Below, piece by piece: positions 25,327-33,118 of a stretch of 64,000 bases of DNA. The notes below the pieces were generated by a model that saw only the letters and a list, made by a program, of their open reading frames with translations, did no database searches and was not told the origin of the DNA. A program made the position numbers and the translations under genes. Location of the stretch: positions 3,317,722-3,381,721 of the forward strand of contig NZ_LT546207.1 of assembly GCF_900078665.2 (NCBI RefSeq), read 5' to 3'. The number at the start of each line of letters is the position of its first letter. Position 1 is the stretch's first letter. Source of the DNA: Mycolicibacterium houstonense. GTDB taxonomy: Bacteria; Actinomycetota; Actinomycetes; Mycobacteriales; Mycobacteriaceae.

Positions 25327-26937
25327 GTGAGGTCGCCGCAACCAGTGGAGAAAGACGATTTCCGCCTAGTTGATCTGCTGTTGGATCAGTCCCTCGGCCT
25401 CGCCCTGGTGAGCGACTGCAATCCGCACGTACCACTGTCGGGCGCGCACGCGATCGAGATCGCCCATCCATCCGAATGGCTGCAGCCTGGAACCGTCATG
25501 CTGACGACGGGTTCGCTGTACGGCCATGAGGCCAAGAGCGGGAAAGCAGCGCAGGCGCTCCGGGGCCTGGTGCGCGAGCTGGTCTCGGCCGGCGTCGCTG
25601 CGCTCGGGTACGGACTCGGGGTTGTCACCGATGAAGTTCCTCGGGCCTTGGTGGACGAGGCGAACCGTCATCACTTCGCGGTGTTCACCGTGCCCCGCGA
25701 AGTCGCCTTCATGACGGTGATCGATCGTGTTGCGGAACAGACTCATTCAGTCGAGTCGCACTCGTTGCGGCGGGCACTGCAGATGCAGGATCAGCTGCTC
25801 GACGCGCTGGGCGCCGCCGATCCCGAGCAGGAGCTGATATCCCGTCTGGCCGCGATATTGCGGTGCAGCGTACTGCTGTACAACGAGCTGGGCGACGTCG
25901 TCGCGTCCTCCGGCAAGGCACCGTCACATCTGATGCGGTCCCAACTGCGTGGCCGCAGCGGCCATCTACGGTTCAGCGTCGGCAAGTGGTCGGTTACCGC
26001 GGATCCGATCGAGCCCGGCGGAGAACCACACTGGCTGGTGGTCGCCTCGACCCGTCACGAGGTTCCCGACGCTCTGGCCCGGTCGACTCTCCAGGTCTCC
26101 GTCCGCCTGCTCAACGCGATCGAGCGGTCGCGCTATCGGGCGGCGGTGGAGAACCGGGCACGCCAGGCTGCGTTCGTGCGCGAGCTGGTTGCCGGTGAGA
26201 TCATCGATCAATTCAGCGCCGAAGGGCATTTGGAGTCGTTACGGTTCGGGCACCGGCCCCAGTTGCGCGTGTTCGCGATGTCTCCCTCGGATGGTTACGA
26301 CGCCGGACGCTGGGTGACCCGAGCCGCCACCGCGCTCGACGCACTGGAGACCGACGCGCTCGATCTCGCCAGGTTGATGCGCCTGCCGGTGATGTTCGCA
26401 CAGCTCGCCGATCAGCTGATCGGCGTGCTTGCTGCCGATGTGCCCGCCGTCAACGGCTGGATCGCCAACCAACCGGAAGGCGCCGTCTGCGGTTTCTCCG
26501 AACCGTTTCAGGATGTGCGCACCGGTCCGGAACGTCTCAGAAACGCACAGCGCGCGCTGCGGGCCGCACAGACCCGAAACCTTCGCCACACAAAGTTCGA
26601 AGACGTTGGTATCGCGGACTGGCTCTTGACCGGACAACACCGCGAGACCACCGCCGCCAAGGCCACCGAACAGCTCGCCGTGCTCGGGCAGCACGACGGC
26701 TACCTGGACTTCATTCGCACGTTCTTCAGCCATGACCTCGACGTCGTAGAAACGGCGAAGGCACTCAACGTACATCCGAATACCGTGCGGCACAGAGTCA
26801 AACGCGTCGAGTCGATGTTCGGTGAATCGTTGCGTTCACCGACACTGATCACCGCAATCCACCTGAGCCTCGAGGTACTCGCGCTCGAGGGCGACCTTTC
26901 CGCGATCGGCGAGCCTAGAGCTCGACGAGCCCCGTGA
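25327..26937 (+). CDS. PucR family transcriptional regulator
   Basis: A 536-residue protein with the PucR layout: an N-terminal PucR ligand domain (residues about 10-130, GTVMLTTGSLYGHEAKSGKA), a central GGDEF-like/CdaR region, and a C-terminal HTH_30 with ETAKALNVHPNTVRHRVKRV near residues 475-495. PucR-type regulators activate purine, hydantoin and related amide catabolism genes, which fits the divergent hyuA-hyuB pair. The start is uncertain (GTG 25327 or 25345). The last 23 nt overlap the convergent gamma-carbonic anhydrase gene. Confidence 0.88.
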   Translation: MRSPQPVEKDDFRLVDLLLDQSLGLALVSDCNPHVPLSGAHAIEIAHPSEWLQPGTVMLTTGSLYGHEAKSGKAAQALRGLVRELVSAGVAALGYGLGVVTDEVPRALVDEANRHHFAVFTVPREVAFMTVIDRVAEQTHSVESHSLRRALQMQDQLLDALGAADPEQELISRLAAILRCSVLLYNELGDVVASSGKAPSHLMRSQLRGRSGHLRFSVGKWSVTADPIEPGGEPHWLVVASTRHEVPDALARSTLQVSVRLLNAIERSRYRAAVENRARQAAFVRELVAGEIIDQFSAEGHLESLRFGHRPQLRVFAMSPSDGYDAGRWVTRAATALDALETDALDLARLMRLPVMFAQLADQLIGVLAADVPAVNGWIANQPEGAVCGFSEPFQDVRTGPERLRNAQRALRAAQTRNLRHTKFEDVGIADWLLTGQHRETTAAKATEQLAVLGQHDGYLDFIRTFFSHDLDVVETAKALNVHPNTVRHRVKRVESMFGESLRSPTLITAIHLSLEVLALEGDLSAIGEPRARRAP

Positions 26938-27439
26938 GATAGCGCTGGGCCAGCTCCCGGTATGCCGCCGGGTTGGTCTGCACCCACGTCTGGGCACCGG
27001 TGCCCGCGATCGGCCCCCGAATCTTCGCCGGCGCCCCGGTGACCAGCACCTCGTCGGGAATCTTGGTCCCGCCGACCACGAGTGAATGCGCGGCGATCAG
27101 GCTGCGGCGGCCGATCACTGCCCCGTCGAGCACCGTGCAGTGGTTGGCGATCAGCGCCTCCTCGCCCACGTGTGCGCCGTGCACCACACACATGTGGGCA
27201 ACGGTGGCGCCCGGGCCGATGTCGACCGGGATTCCGGGCGGGGCGTGCAACACGGAACCGTCCTGAACGTTGGCACCCTGACGGATGACGATCGGCGCGA
27301 AGTCACCGCGCAGCACGGCGTTGAACCACACCGAGGCGCCCGCCTCGACCGTCACGTCGCCGATCAGGGTTGCCGTCGGGGCGACGAACGCGCCTGGGTC
27401 CACCACGGGCGCACGGCCCTCGAACGAATACTGCGGCAT
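26915..27439 (-). CDS. Gamma-carbonic anhydrase-like hexapeptide-repeat protein (Rv3525c-like)
   Basis: A 174-residue left-handed beta-helix protein with regular [LIV]-G-x(4) hexapeptides from residue 20 to 125. The His residues in VLHAPPG, and in AHMCVVHGAHVG, are at the zinc-ligand positions of gamma-carbonic anhydrases and PaaY-type thioesterases. The gene matches Rv3525c of M. tuberculosis in type and in its place beside kshA. Whether it hydrates CO2 or acts on acyl-CoA cannot be decided here. It overlaps the PucR gene tail to tail by 23 nt. Confidence 0.88.
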   Translation of the reverse strand: MPQYSFEGRAPVVDPGAFVAPTATLIGDVTVEAGASVWFNAVLRGDFAPIVIRQGANVQDGSVLHAPPGIPVDIGPGATVAHMCVVHGAHVGEEALIANHCTVLDGAVIGRRSLIAAHSLVVGGTKIPDEVLVTGAPAKIRGPIAGTGAQTWVQTNPAAYRELAQRYLTGLVEL

Positions 27440-27500
27440 CGTTCAGATATACCGCAGGAAAGTGGCCTCAGCGCGGCGACGCGTACCCTGATCAGTAACT

Positions 27501-28130
27501 ATGTCGCTCACGACAACCCATCGCCTCAGGACACTGCTCATCACCGGTCTCGCCACGGCCGTCGTCGGCACCGCCGGCGCATGCGCCCCGGCCGACAACC
27601 CACCGAGCACCCCGTGGGTTGCCACGCCGACCACATCGTCGGCCGCTCCCAAGTCGCCCAAGTCGCAGGCGTCCGACTACAGCCACCTGCTGCTGCAGGC
27701 CGAGGACGTCAGCATTCCGCCGGACACGTTCACGGCCAGGTCCAGCAACGTCAACCCGGACGGACAGTCCGGGGCCAGCGCGCTGTTCGTCAACGCCGAT
27801 GACACCCGAGCCATCGCCGACACGATCCTCATCTATCCGGACGTGGAAACCGCCACCGCAACGCTCAAGCAGGCCTCCGCCGCGGTGAGCACCATGGTGA
27901 CCGGCGGCCCGCCCCAGCCGGTGCCGGTCGGTTCGAACGGCACCGTGATCTCGGGCACCGCGCCCGACGGGTCCAAGGCCGTCACGCTGCTGATGTACAC
28001 CCAGGGCCGCGCCGTCGTACGTCTGGAGTTCGACAGCAACCCGGACGATCCGGTGTCTCCGGAGACGGTCGCCAGCGTCGGCCGGATGCAACAAATCGCC
28101 CTCCGAATCGGTCTGCCGGAGCGCGAATAA
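27501..28130 (+). CDS. Probable lipoprotein, mycobacterial sensor/LpqN-like
   Basis: A 209-residue exported protein. The N terminus has RLRTLLITGLATAVVGTAGAC: a basic start, a hydrophobic core and a lipobox-like AGAC with the lipidation Cys at about residue 28. A low-complexity Pro/Ser/Thr linker (residues 30-58) follows, then a folded domain (ADDTRAIADTILIYPDVETA; VVRLEFDSNPDDP). The fold resembles the PknH-extracellular/LpqN-type domains of mycobacterial lipoproteins; that is an impression from pattern only. It lies alone between the carbonic anhydrase-like gene and kshA, before the kshA operator. Confidence 0.75.
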   Translation: MSLTTTHRLRTLLITGLATAVVGTAGACAPADNPPSTPWVATPTTSSAAPKSPKSQASDYSHLLLQAEDVSIPPDTFTARSSNVNPDGQSGASALFVNADDTRAIADTILIYPDVETATATLKQASAAVSTMVTGGPPQPVPVGSNGTVISGTAPDGSKAVTLLMYTQGRAVVRLEFDSNPDDPVSPETVASVGRMQQIALRIGLPERE

Positions 28131-28194
28131 GACACTTACGGGCCGGGTATGCCGCAGGTCACGCCCCGGTAATTGCCAGAAGGGAGCAAAAAAC

Positions 28195-28208
28195 TGTAAC
28201 GTGTTCTA
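28195..28208. promoter_or_regulatory. KstR-type operator upstream of kshA
   Basis: TGTAACGTGTTCTA fits TnnAACnnGTTnnA at all fixed positions. It lies 30 nt upstream of the kshA GTG start, where it would cover the promoter, so KstR repression of kshA is expected. Confidence 0.88.
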
Positions 28209-28238
28209 GTTAGAGAGCACAGATACGGGAGGCCCACC

Positions 28239-29402
28239 GTGACTACCGAACATGCCGGCATCAGAGAGATCGACACCGGCGCCCTGCCAGACCGCTACGC
28301 GCGGGGTTGGCACTGCCTGGGACCGGTCAAGAACTTCCTTGACGGTCAGCCTCACTCTGTCGAGATCTTCGGCACGAAGCTGGTCGTGTTCGCCGATTCC
28401 AAGGGCGAGTTGAAGATTCTCGACGGCTACTGCCGGCACATGGGCGGTGACCTGTCACAGGGCACCATCAAGGGCGACGAGGTGGCCTGCCCGTTCCACG
28501 ACTGGCGCTGGGGCGGCGACGGCAAGTGCAAACTCGTCCCGTACGCCAAGCGCACCCCGCGGCTGGCCCGCACCCGCGCATGGCACACCGACGTGCGTGG
28601 CGGCCTGCTGTTCGTGTGGCACGACCACGAGGGCAACGACCCGCAGCCCGAGGTTCGGATCCCCGAGATTCCCGAGGCGGCGAGCGACGAGTGGACCGAC
28701 TGGCAGTGGAACTCGATGCTGATCGAGGGCAGCAACTGCCGCGAGATCATCGACAACGTCACCGACATGGCGCACTTCTTCTACATCCACTTCGGTTTGC
28801 CGACGTACTTCAAGAACGTCTTCGAGGGGCACATCGCCTCGCAGTACCTGCACAACGTGGGCCGTCAGGACATCGGCGGCATGGGCACCCAGTACGGCGA
28901 ATCGCATCTGGATTCCGAAGCTTCGTACTTCGGTCCGTCGTTCATGATCAACTGGCTGCACAACAACTACAGCGGCTACAAGGCCGAGTCGATCCTGATC
29001 AACTGCCACTACCCGGTGACCCAGGATTCGTTCATGCTGCAGTGGGGCGTCATCGTCGAGAAGCCCAAGGGCATGGACGACAAGACCACCCAGAAGCTGG
29101 CCAACGCGATGACCGACGGGGTCAGCCAGGGCTTCATGCAGGACGTGGAGATCTGGAAGCACAAGACCCGCATCGACAACCCGCTGCTGGTCGAGGAGGA
29201 CGGCGCCGTCTACCAGATGCGCCGCTGGTACCAGCAGTTCTACGTCGACGTCGCCGACATCACGCCGGACATGACCGACCGGTTCGAGATGGAGATCGAC
29301 ACCACCGCGGCCAACGAGAAGTGGCATGTGGAGGTCGAGGAGAACCTGAAGATTCAGGCCGAACAGAAGTCCGCCGAAAAAGAAACCGCACAGTCCAGCT
29401 GA
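28239..29402 (+). CDS. kshA: 3-ketosteroid 9-alpha-hydroxylase, oxygenase component KshA
   Basis: A 387-residue Rieske oxygenase; GTG start with GGGAGG 6 nt upstream. The Rieske cluster ligands are Cys65-x-His67 (YCRHMGG) and Cys84-xx-His87 (ACPFHDW). The mononuclear iron site is His179 and His184 in DNVTDMAHFFYIHFG, with an Asp about 120 residues later. KshA, with the reductase KshB, hydroxylates androstadienedione at C9, which opens ring B. The next gene starts on the last base of its stop (TGATG), so the two are translated together. Confidence 0.96.
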   Translation: MTTEHAGIREIDTGALPDRYARGWHCLGPVKNFLDGQPHSVEIFGTKLVVFADSKGELKILDGYCRHMGGDLSQGTIKGDEVACPFHDWRWGGDGKCKLVPYAKRTPRLARTRAWHTDVRGGLLFVWHDHEGNDPQPEVRIPEIPEAASDEWTDWQWNSMLIEGSNCREIIDNVTDMAHFFYIHFGLPTYFKNVFEGHIASQYLHNVGRQDIGGMGTQYGESHLDSEASYFGPSFMINWLHNNYSGYKAESILINCHYPVTQDSFMLQWGVIVEKPKGMDDKTTQKLANAMTDGVSQGFMQDVEIWKHKTRIDNPLLVEEDGAVYQMRRWYQQFYVDVADITPDMTDRFEMEIDTTAANEKWHVEVEENLKIQAEQKSAEKETAQSS

Positions 29403-29887
29403 TGACGACACGCAACGAGCGGAGCCAGGCCCCCGACGTCGAGGACCTGGCCCGTTCTATGTTGCTGCTGCACGGCGCGCATGACGACCACGACGACGCC
29501 CATCACGGCAGCGCCACCCGGCCGGGTTCGCCTGCCGGGACCTGGTCCAAAGCACCGGATTTCGCGTCCGATCCGGAACGTGCCGCTGCCGTCCGCGAGG
29601 CCAGCGCACGTGATCGCGAGCGCTATCTGACCTCCGGCCTGGTATCGGTCGACTGCCGGTTCTGCCACGTGACCGTGCAGGTGAAGAAGCTCAGCGCAGA
29701 ACACACCTCGGTGCAGTGGAACACCGAGGCCGTGCAGCGATGCGCGACATTTGCCGAAATCCGTGCCACCGGCGGCGATCCGGCCCGGGCCCGGGCATGC
29801 CCGCGACTGAGCGACAGCATCAAGCATGCCGTCGCAGAAGGATGCCTCGAAGAGGTGTCCTCGGCGCCCTCCCCCGGCGACGGCTAG
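29402..29887 (+). CDS. Rv3527-like cysteine-containing protein, coupled to kshA
   Basis: A 161-residue protein (Rv3527 is about 149). ATG 29402 overlaps the kshA stop. The N-terminal 60 residues are polar, with a His/Asp run (HGAHDDHDDAHHG). The conserved-looking core is VDCRFCHVTVQVKKLSAEHT, followed by single cysteines in QRCATF, RACPRL and EGCLEE, giving five Cys in the last 90 residues. A metal or iron-sulfur role is possible. Tight coupling to kshA suggests assembly or electron supply for the hydroxylase, but this is inference; the function is unknown. Confidence 0.82.
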   Translation: MTTRNERSQAPDVEDLARSMLLLHGAHDDHDDAHHGSATRPGSPAGTWSKAPDFASDPERAAAVREASARDRERYLTSGLVSVDCRFCHVTVQVKKLSAEHTSVQWNTEAVQRCATFAEIRATGGDPARARACPRLSDSIKHAVAEGCLEEVSSAPSPGDG

Positions 29888-29906
29888 ATCCTTCCCAGGC
29901 AGACGA

Positions 29907-29940
29907 AAACTGCCCGATTTCGAATGAAATCGGGCAGTTT
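29907..29940. terminator. Bidirectional intrinsic terminator
   Basis: A perfect 14-bp stem (AAACTGCCCGATTT) with loop CGAATG and matching right arm. A-tract and T-tract ends on both sides make it usable from either strand. It lies between the convergent Rv3527-like and sulfotransferase genes, 19 nt after each stop. Confidence 0.9.
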
Positions 29941-29959
29941 GCGGTATCTACCGGGAGGG

Positions 29960-31102
29960 TCAGAGCCCCTTGAACCGCTCCTTGACCGCCTCGGCGGTCA
30001 ACCCGTAGTCGGCCAGCGAGTAGGTGTGCTTCGGTGCGCGTGGCCCCTGCTGGCTCGCCGTGTGGCTGTCGATCATCGCCTGCCGGGCGGCGTCGGTGAA
30101 CTCCAGGCCAAAGGTGCGATAGATGCCTTCGACGGCACCGACGGGATCCTTGATGAACTCGAAGTAGTCCACATCGCAGAACTGGGCCGGATCATGCTTG
30201 GCCCGTTCGGCATTGAACAATTCCAGCCCACGCGACCAGGTCTCCATGGCATCTTCGCCGATCACGTTTCCGGTGAAGGTGTTCGACCAGCCGGCCGTGG
30301 TGTGCTGCGACAGTGAGCACATCGAGGCCATGATGGTCTCGGCCGGGCGGTGGCACTGCACGACCAATGCGTCCGGATAGGTGGCGAACAGCGCGTCCAG
30401 GGCGAACAGATGACTGGGGTTCTTGAGCACCCAACGCTTTTCGGGTTCGTTGAGCCCGATGAGCTGCAGGTTCCTCCGGTGCCGCCGGTAGGACTTCGTC
30501 CAGTCCTGCCGGGCCAGCCACCGCGAGTAGGTCGGCACGTGGGCCAGCGTCTCGTATGACACCGAGTGCAAGGACTGCCGCAGCAACTGCCAGCATTCCT
30601 CGACCTCGTCCGCGGTCATGTAATGCAGGCCGGTGTAGTCCGGGTTCTCCTCGTGCGCCTGCTTGAACCGGGCATCGAGCGCACTGAAAACCGGGTTGTC
30701 CGGCCAGGTTTCCCGCGGCGGCCGCGGCTGGGGGAACTCCGCCAGCCACATCTCCAGACCCTGGTGCATCGGGTCTGCGGCCAACAACCGGTGGATCACC
30801 GTGGTGCCGGTGCGCGGCAGACCGGTGACGAAGATCGGCCGCTCGATCGGCACGTCGGCGTGCTGCGGGTACTGCTTGAACGCAGCCTCCGACACCAGGC
30901 GGGCCACCAGTGCGTTCCGGGTGAAGAAGCGTTGCATCTTGCTGCCGAGCTCGGTCAGATCGGCGTCGCGCTGGTAGGACTCCAGGAGCACGCCGAGCGC
31001 TTCCAGATAGTTGTCATCGTCGGTACCGAAATCCTCCAGACCGCAGGCCTTTACGGCCGAGGCGTGCAGATCCTCGACCGTGCCGACATTGGTCCGGCTC
31101 AT
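29960..31102 (-). CDS. Rv3529c-like sulfotransferase family protein
   Basis: A 380-residue sulfotransferase-fold protein (Rv3529c has 384). The 5'-phosphosulfate loop is RPIFVTGLPRTGTTVIHRLL and the 3'-phosphate region is VLKNPSHLFALDALFATYPD with VVQCHRPAE, as in the Stf group of mycobacterial sulfotransferases. The donor would be PAPS; the acceptor is unknown, possibly a sterol-derived alcohol. It is the last gene of the Rv3531c-Rv3530c-Rv3529c-like operon, overlapping the SDR by 4 nt (ATGA). Confidence 0.87.
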   Translation of the reverse strand: MSRTNVGTVEDLHASAVKACGLEDFGTDDDNYLEALGVLLESYQRDADLTELGSKMQRFFTRNALVARLVSEAAFKQYPQHADVPIERPIFVTGLPRTGTTVIHRLLAADPMHQGLEMWLAEFPQPRPPRETWPDNPVFSALDARFKQAHEENPDYTGLHYMTADEVEECWQLLRQSLHSVSYETLAHVPTYSRWLARQDWTKSYRRHRRNLQLIGLNEPEKRWVLKNPSHLFALDALFATYPDALVVQCHRPAETIMASMCSLSQHTTAGWSNTFTGNVIGEDAMETWSRGLELFNAERAKHDPAQFCDVDYFEFIKDPVGAVEGIYRTFGLEFTDAARQAMIDSHTASQQGPRAPKHTYSLADYGLTAEAVKERFKGL

Positions 31103-31878
31103 GCCTTGTACTCCCCGCAGTTGACATCGAGCGACTGGCCGGTGATGCCGCTGGACAGGTCGCTGGCCAGGAACAGGATGGCCGAGGCCACCTCGTCCTC
31201 GGTCGGCAGCCGCTTGAGGTCCGAGGACGCCGCGGTCGCCTTGTAGATCTCCTCGACGGTGGTGCCGTATTTGCCGGCCTGGTGGGTGAAGTAGCTCTCC
31301 AGGGTCCCGCCCCAGATGTAACCGGGCAGCACCGAATTCACCCGGATACCTTGCTCGCCGAGTTCGGTGGCCAGCGTCTGCGACATCGCGAGCAGCGCCG
31401 ACTTGGCCATCTTGTAGGCGCCGTACTTGGCCTGGGAATGCCGGATCACCATCGAGTTGACGTTGACGACGGAGCCGTTGCTCTCAGCCAGGGCCGGGGT
31501 GAAGGCCTGCACCATCCGCAGGGCGCCGAACACGGTGAGCTCGATGGCATCGCGCATGTGCTCGAACGTGGTGTTGGCGAACGGTTTCATCGACGGCACC
31601 CGGAACGCGTTGTTGATCAACACGTCGACCTTGCCGTAGGCCTCGAGGGACGTATCGACGAGGTTCTTCACCTGCTCCTCGTCGGTGATGTCGGTACCGA
31701 CCGAGACCGCGCGGCGGCCCAGGTCGGTGACCTGCTTGGCCACCTCGTCGAGGCGTTCGACGGTGCGGGCGGCCAGCACCAGATCGGCGCCGGCCTCGGC
31801 ACACCGCCGCGCCAGGGTGGTACCCAGCGCGGGGCCGACACCGCTGATCACCACGACCTTGTTCTCCAGAAGTGTCAT
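31099..31878 (-). CDS. Rv3530c-like short-chain dehydrogenase
   Basis: A 259-residue classical SDR. The cofactor loop is VVISGVGPALGTTLARRCAE (Gly-rich but not the strict TGxxxGIG), the NNAF motif follows, and the catalytic Ser (NVNSMVIRHS) and Tyr-xxx-Lys (YKMAK) are intact. LSSGITGQSLDVNCGEY closes the protein. In the same operon are the sulfotransferase (4-nt overlap) and the Rv3531c-like gene, 3 nt upstream. A hydroxysteroid or hydroxyacyl dehydrogenase role is plausible. Confidence 0.88.
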   Translation of the reverse strand: MTLLENKVVVISGVGPALGTTLARRCAEAGADLVLAARTVERLDEVAKQVTDLGRRAVSVGTDITDEEQVKNLVDTSLEAYGKVDVLINNAFRVPSMKPFANTTFEHMRDAIELTVFGALRMVQAFTPALAESNGSVVNVNSMVIRHSQAKYGAYKMAKSALLAMSQTLATELGEQGIRVNSVLPGYIWGGTLESYFTHQAGKYGTTVEEIYKATAASSDLKRLPTEDEVASAILFLASDLSSGITGQSLDVNCGEYKA

Positions 31879-31881
31879 GGG

Positions 31882-33009
31882 CTAACCCACCATCCTTTCG
31901 CCGATCTGCTTTTGACGCAGGGCGATTCGCTCGCGCCAGTCCTGCTCGGAAATCTTGTTGGAGTCGTAGTACGGCAGTACCGAGGCGATCTGGTCGACGT
32001 CGACGATCTCGAGGGTCGGGCCGTCGGCCTCGGTGAGCTCACGCGACACCCGCTGCCACCGGAACTGCAGGTAACCCTTCAGGTGCCCGAGGGCCTCGCA
32101 CCAGTTGGTGACGCCCGGATTGGCGTCGGACACCACGATGCGGATCTTGCCGTCCGGATCAACCTGGGCCTGCGTGCCGTTCAGCGAGGTCTGGTGGTTG
32201 ATGTAGTCCAGCGAGATGTACCACAGGCTGCCGAGCTGGAAACCGAGGTAGGGCGCATCGGTCTCCGGCAACGTGATGACGATCGCCTGCTCGGGCGTGA
32301 TGTCGTAATGCCCCACCGAGGAGTACTGGGTGGCCAGCCCGCCCGGGGTCAGCCGCGGCGCGGTCAGGGTGTTGACCGGCAGGTTGTCGTAGAACCACTT
32401 CGGGAACTGCAGCCAGGTCTTCACCCGCTGCACCAGTTGCTTGCCCGCAACGGCGTAACGCTTCTCGATGAGTTCCCGGGTCAGCGGCGCCGGTGCGGTG
32501 CCTGCCGTGTCCGTGCGCGCGATGGCGAAGGTTCCGCGCTGCGCCGACCAGTCGTTGTACACCTCGCGAATCACCAGCTGCGACGGCGTGTCCGGGGTGA
32601 ACCGCCATTCGAAGGTGCCGTCGGCGGCGATGTCGAGCCTGCGGTCGTCGAACGCCGTCTCGCTGTCGGGCACCACCTCGTCGGTGTACTCACCGCCGAG
32701 CAGCTGGAAGCTCACATCGGTGGTGGTGCCACGACGTCCGGTCACGACGTACTCATGGCCAGGCTGCAACCTGGTGCCGAAGTACATCGTGTCGGGATTG
32801 TCCAATGCCATCTTGGTGAAGGGCCCGGTGCCGCTGTGCAGGAACGGATGGTCACGGTCGTAGTCGAAGGCGACGTGGGTGCAGGCCGCGATACACCCGG
32901 CCAGGTACTGCAGGCCTTCCAGGAGATCCGCCTCAGATTCGATGAACGGCGCCTCCGTAACCAGGCGTTCGGCCTCGGCGATCGCGTCGGCCAGTGGTTG
33001 CGAGTACAT
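31882..33009 (-). CDS. Rv3531c-like conserved protein (DUF1214-like C terminus)
   Basis: From ATG 33009 (MYSQPLADAIAEAERLV) the length is exactly 375 residues, as for Rv3531c. The longer frame to 33084 would run through the KstR-type operator and is rejected. Its function is unknown. The C-terminal third (GSLWYISLDYINHQTSLNGT; ANPGVTNWCEALGHLKGYLQ) has the beta-rich look of DUF1214 proteins. It is the first gene of the three-gene operon. Two palindromic sites lie in the 110-nt spacer to the divergent IclR gene. Confidence 0.83.
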   Translation of the reverse strand: MYSQPLADAIAEAERLVTEAPFIESEADLLEGLQYLAGCIAACTHVAFDYDRDHPFLHSGTGPFTKMALDNPDTMYFGTRLQPGHEYVVTGRRGTTTDVSFQLLGGEYTDEVVPDSETAFDDRRLDIAADGTFEWRFTPDTPSQLVIREVYNDWSAQRGTFAIARTDTAGTAPAPLTRELIEKRYAVAGKQLVQRVKTWLQFPKWFYDNLPVNTLTAPRLTPGGLATQYSSVGHYDITPEQAIVITLPETDAPYLGFQLGSLWYISLDYINHQTSLNGTQAQVDPDGKIRIVVSDANPGVTNWCEALGHLKGYLQFRWQRVSRELTEADGPTLEIVDVDQIASVLPYYDSNKISEQDWRERIALRQKQIGERMVG

Positions 33010-33026
33010 GCCACCCCTGCTCTCTC

Positions 33027-33042
33027 GGTCCAATATTGGACC
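33027..33042. promoter_or_regulatory. Perfect 16-bp palindrome GGTCCAATATTGGACC, candidate IclR operator
   Basis: The sequence is completely self-complementary. It lies 17 nt upstream of the Rv3531c-like start, between that gene and the divergent IclR-family regulator. Many IclR proteins bind palindromes of about this length near their own gene. No second copy was found by reading. Confidence 0.7.
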
Positions 33043-33069
33043 GTAGTGGTAGAGTTTCCTACCTGACAC

Positions 33070-33083
33070 TAGAACGCGTTCCA
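33070..33083. promoter_or_regulatory. KstR-type operator between the Rv3531c-like and IclR genes
   Basis: TAGAACGCGTTCCA matches TnnAACnnGTTnnA fully. It lies 60 nt upstream of the Rv3531c-like start and 35 nt upstream of the IclR gene, so it may affect both. Confidence 0.88.
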
Positions 33084-33118
33084 ATTCGCGTCAACGCTCG
33101 GAACCACCAGGAGGATCG

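Noticed and set aside
33010-33084. Upstream extension of the Rv3531c-like gene to 33084
   Set aside because: It would code through both palindromic operators; ATG 33009 gives exactly the length known for Rv3531c.
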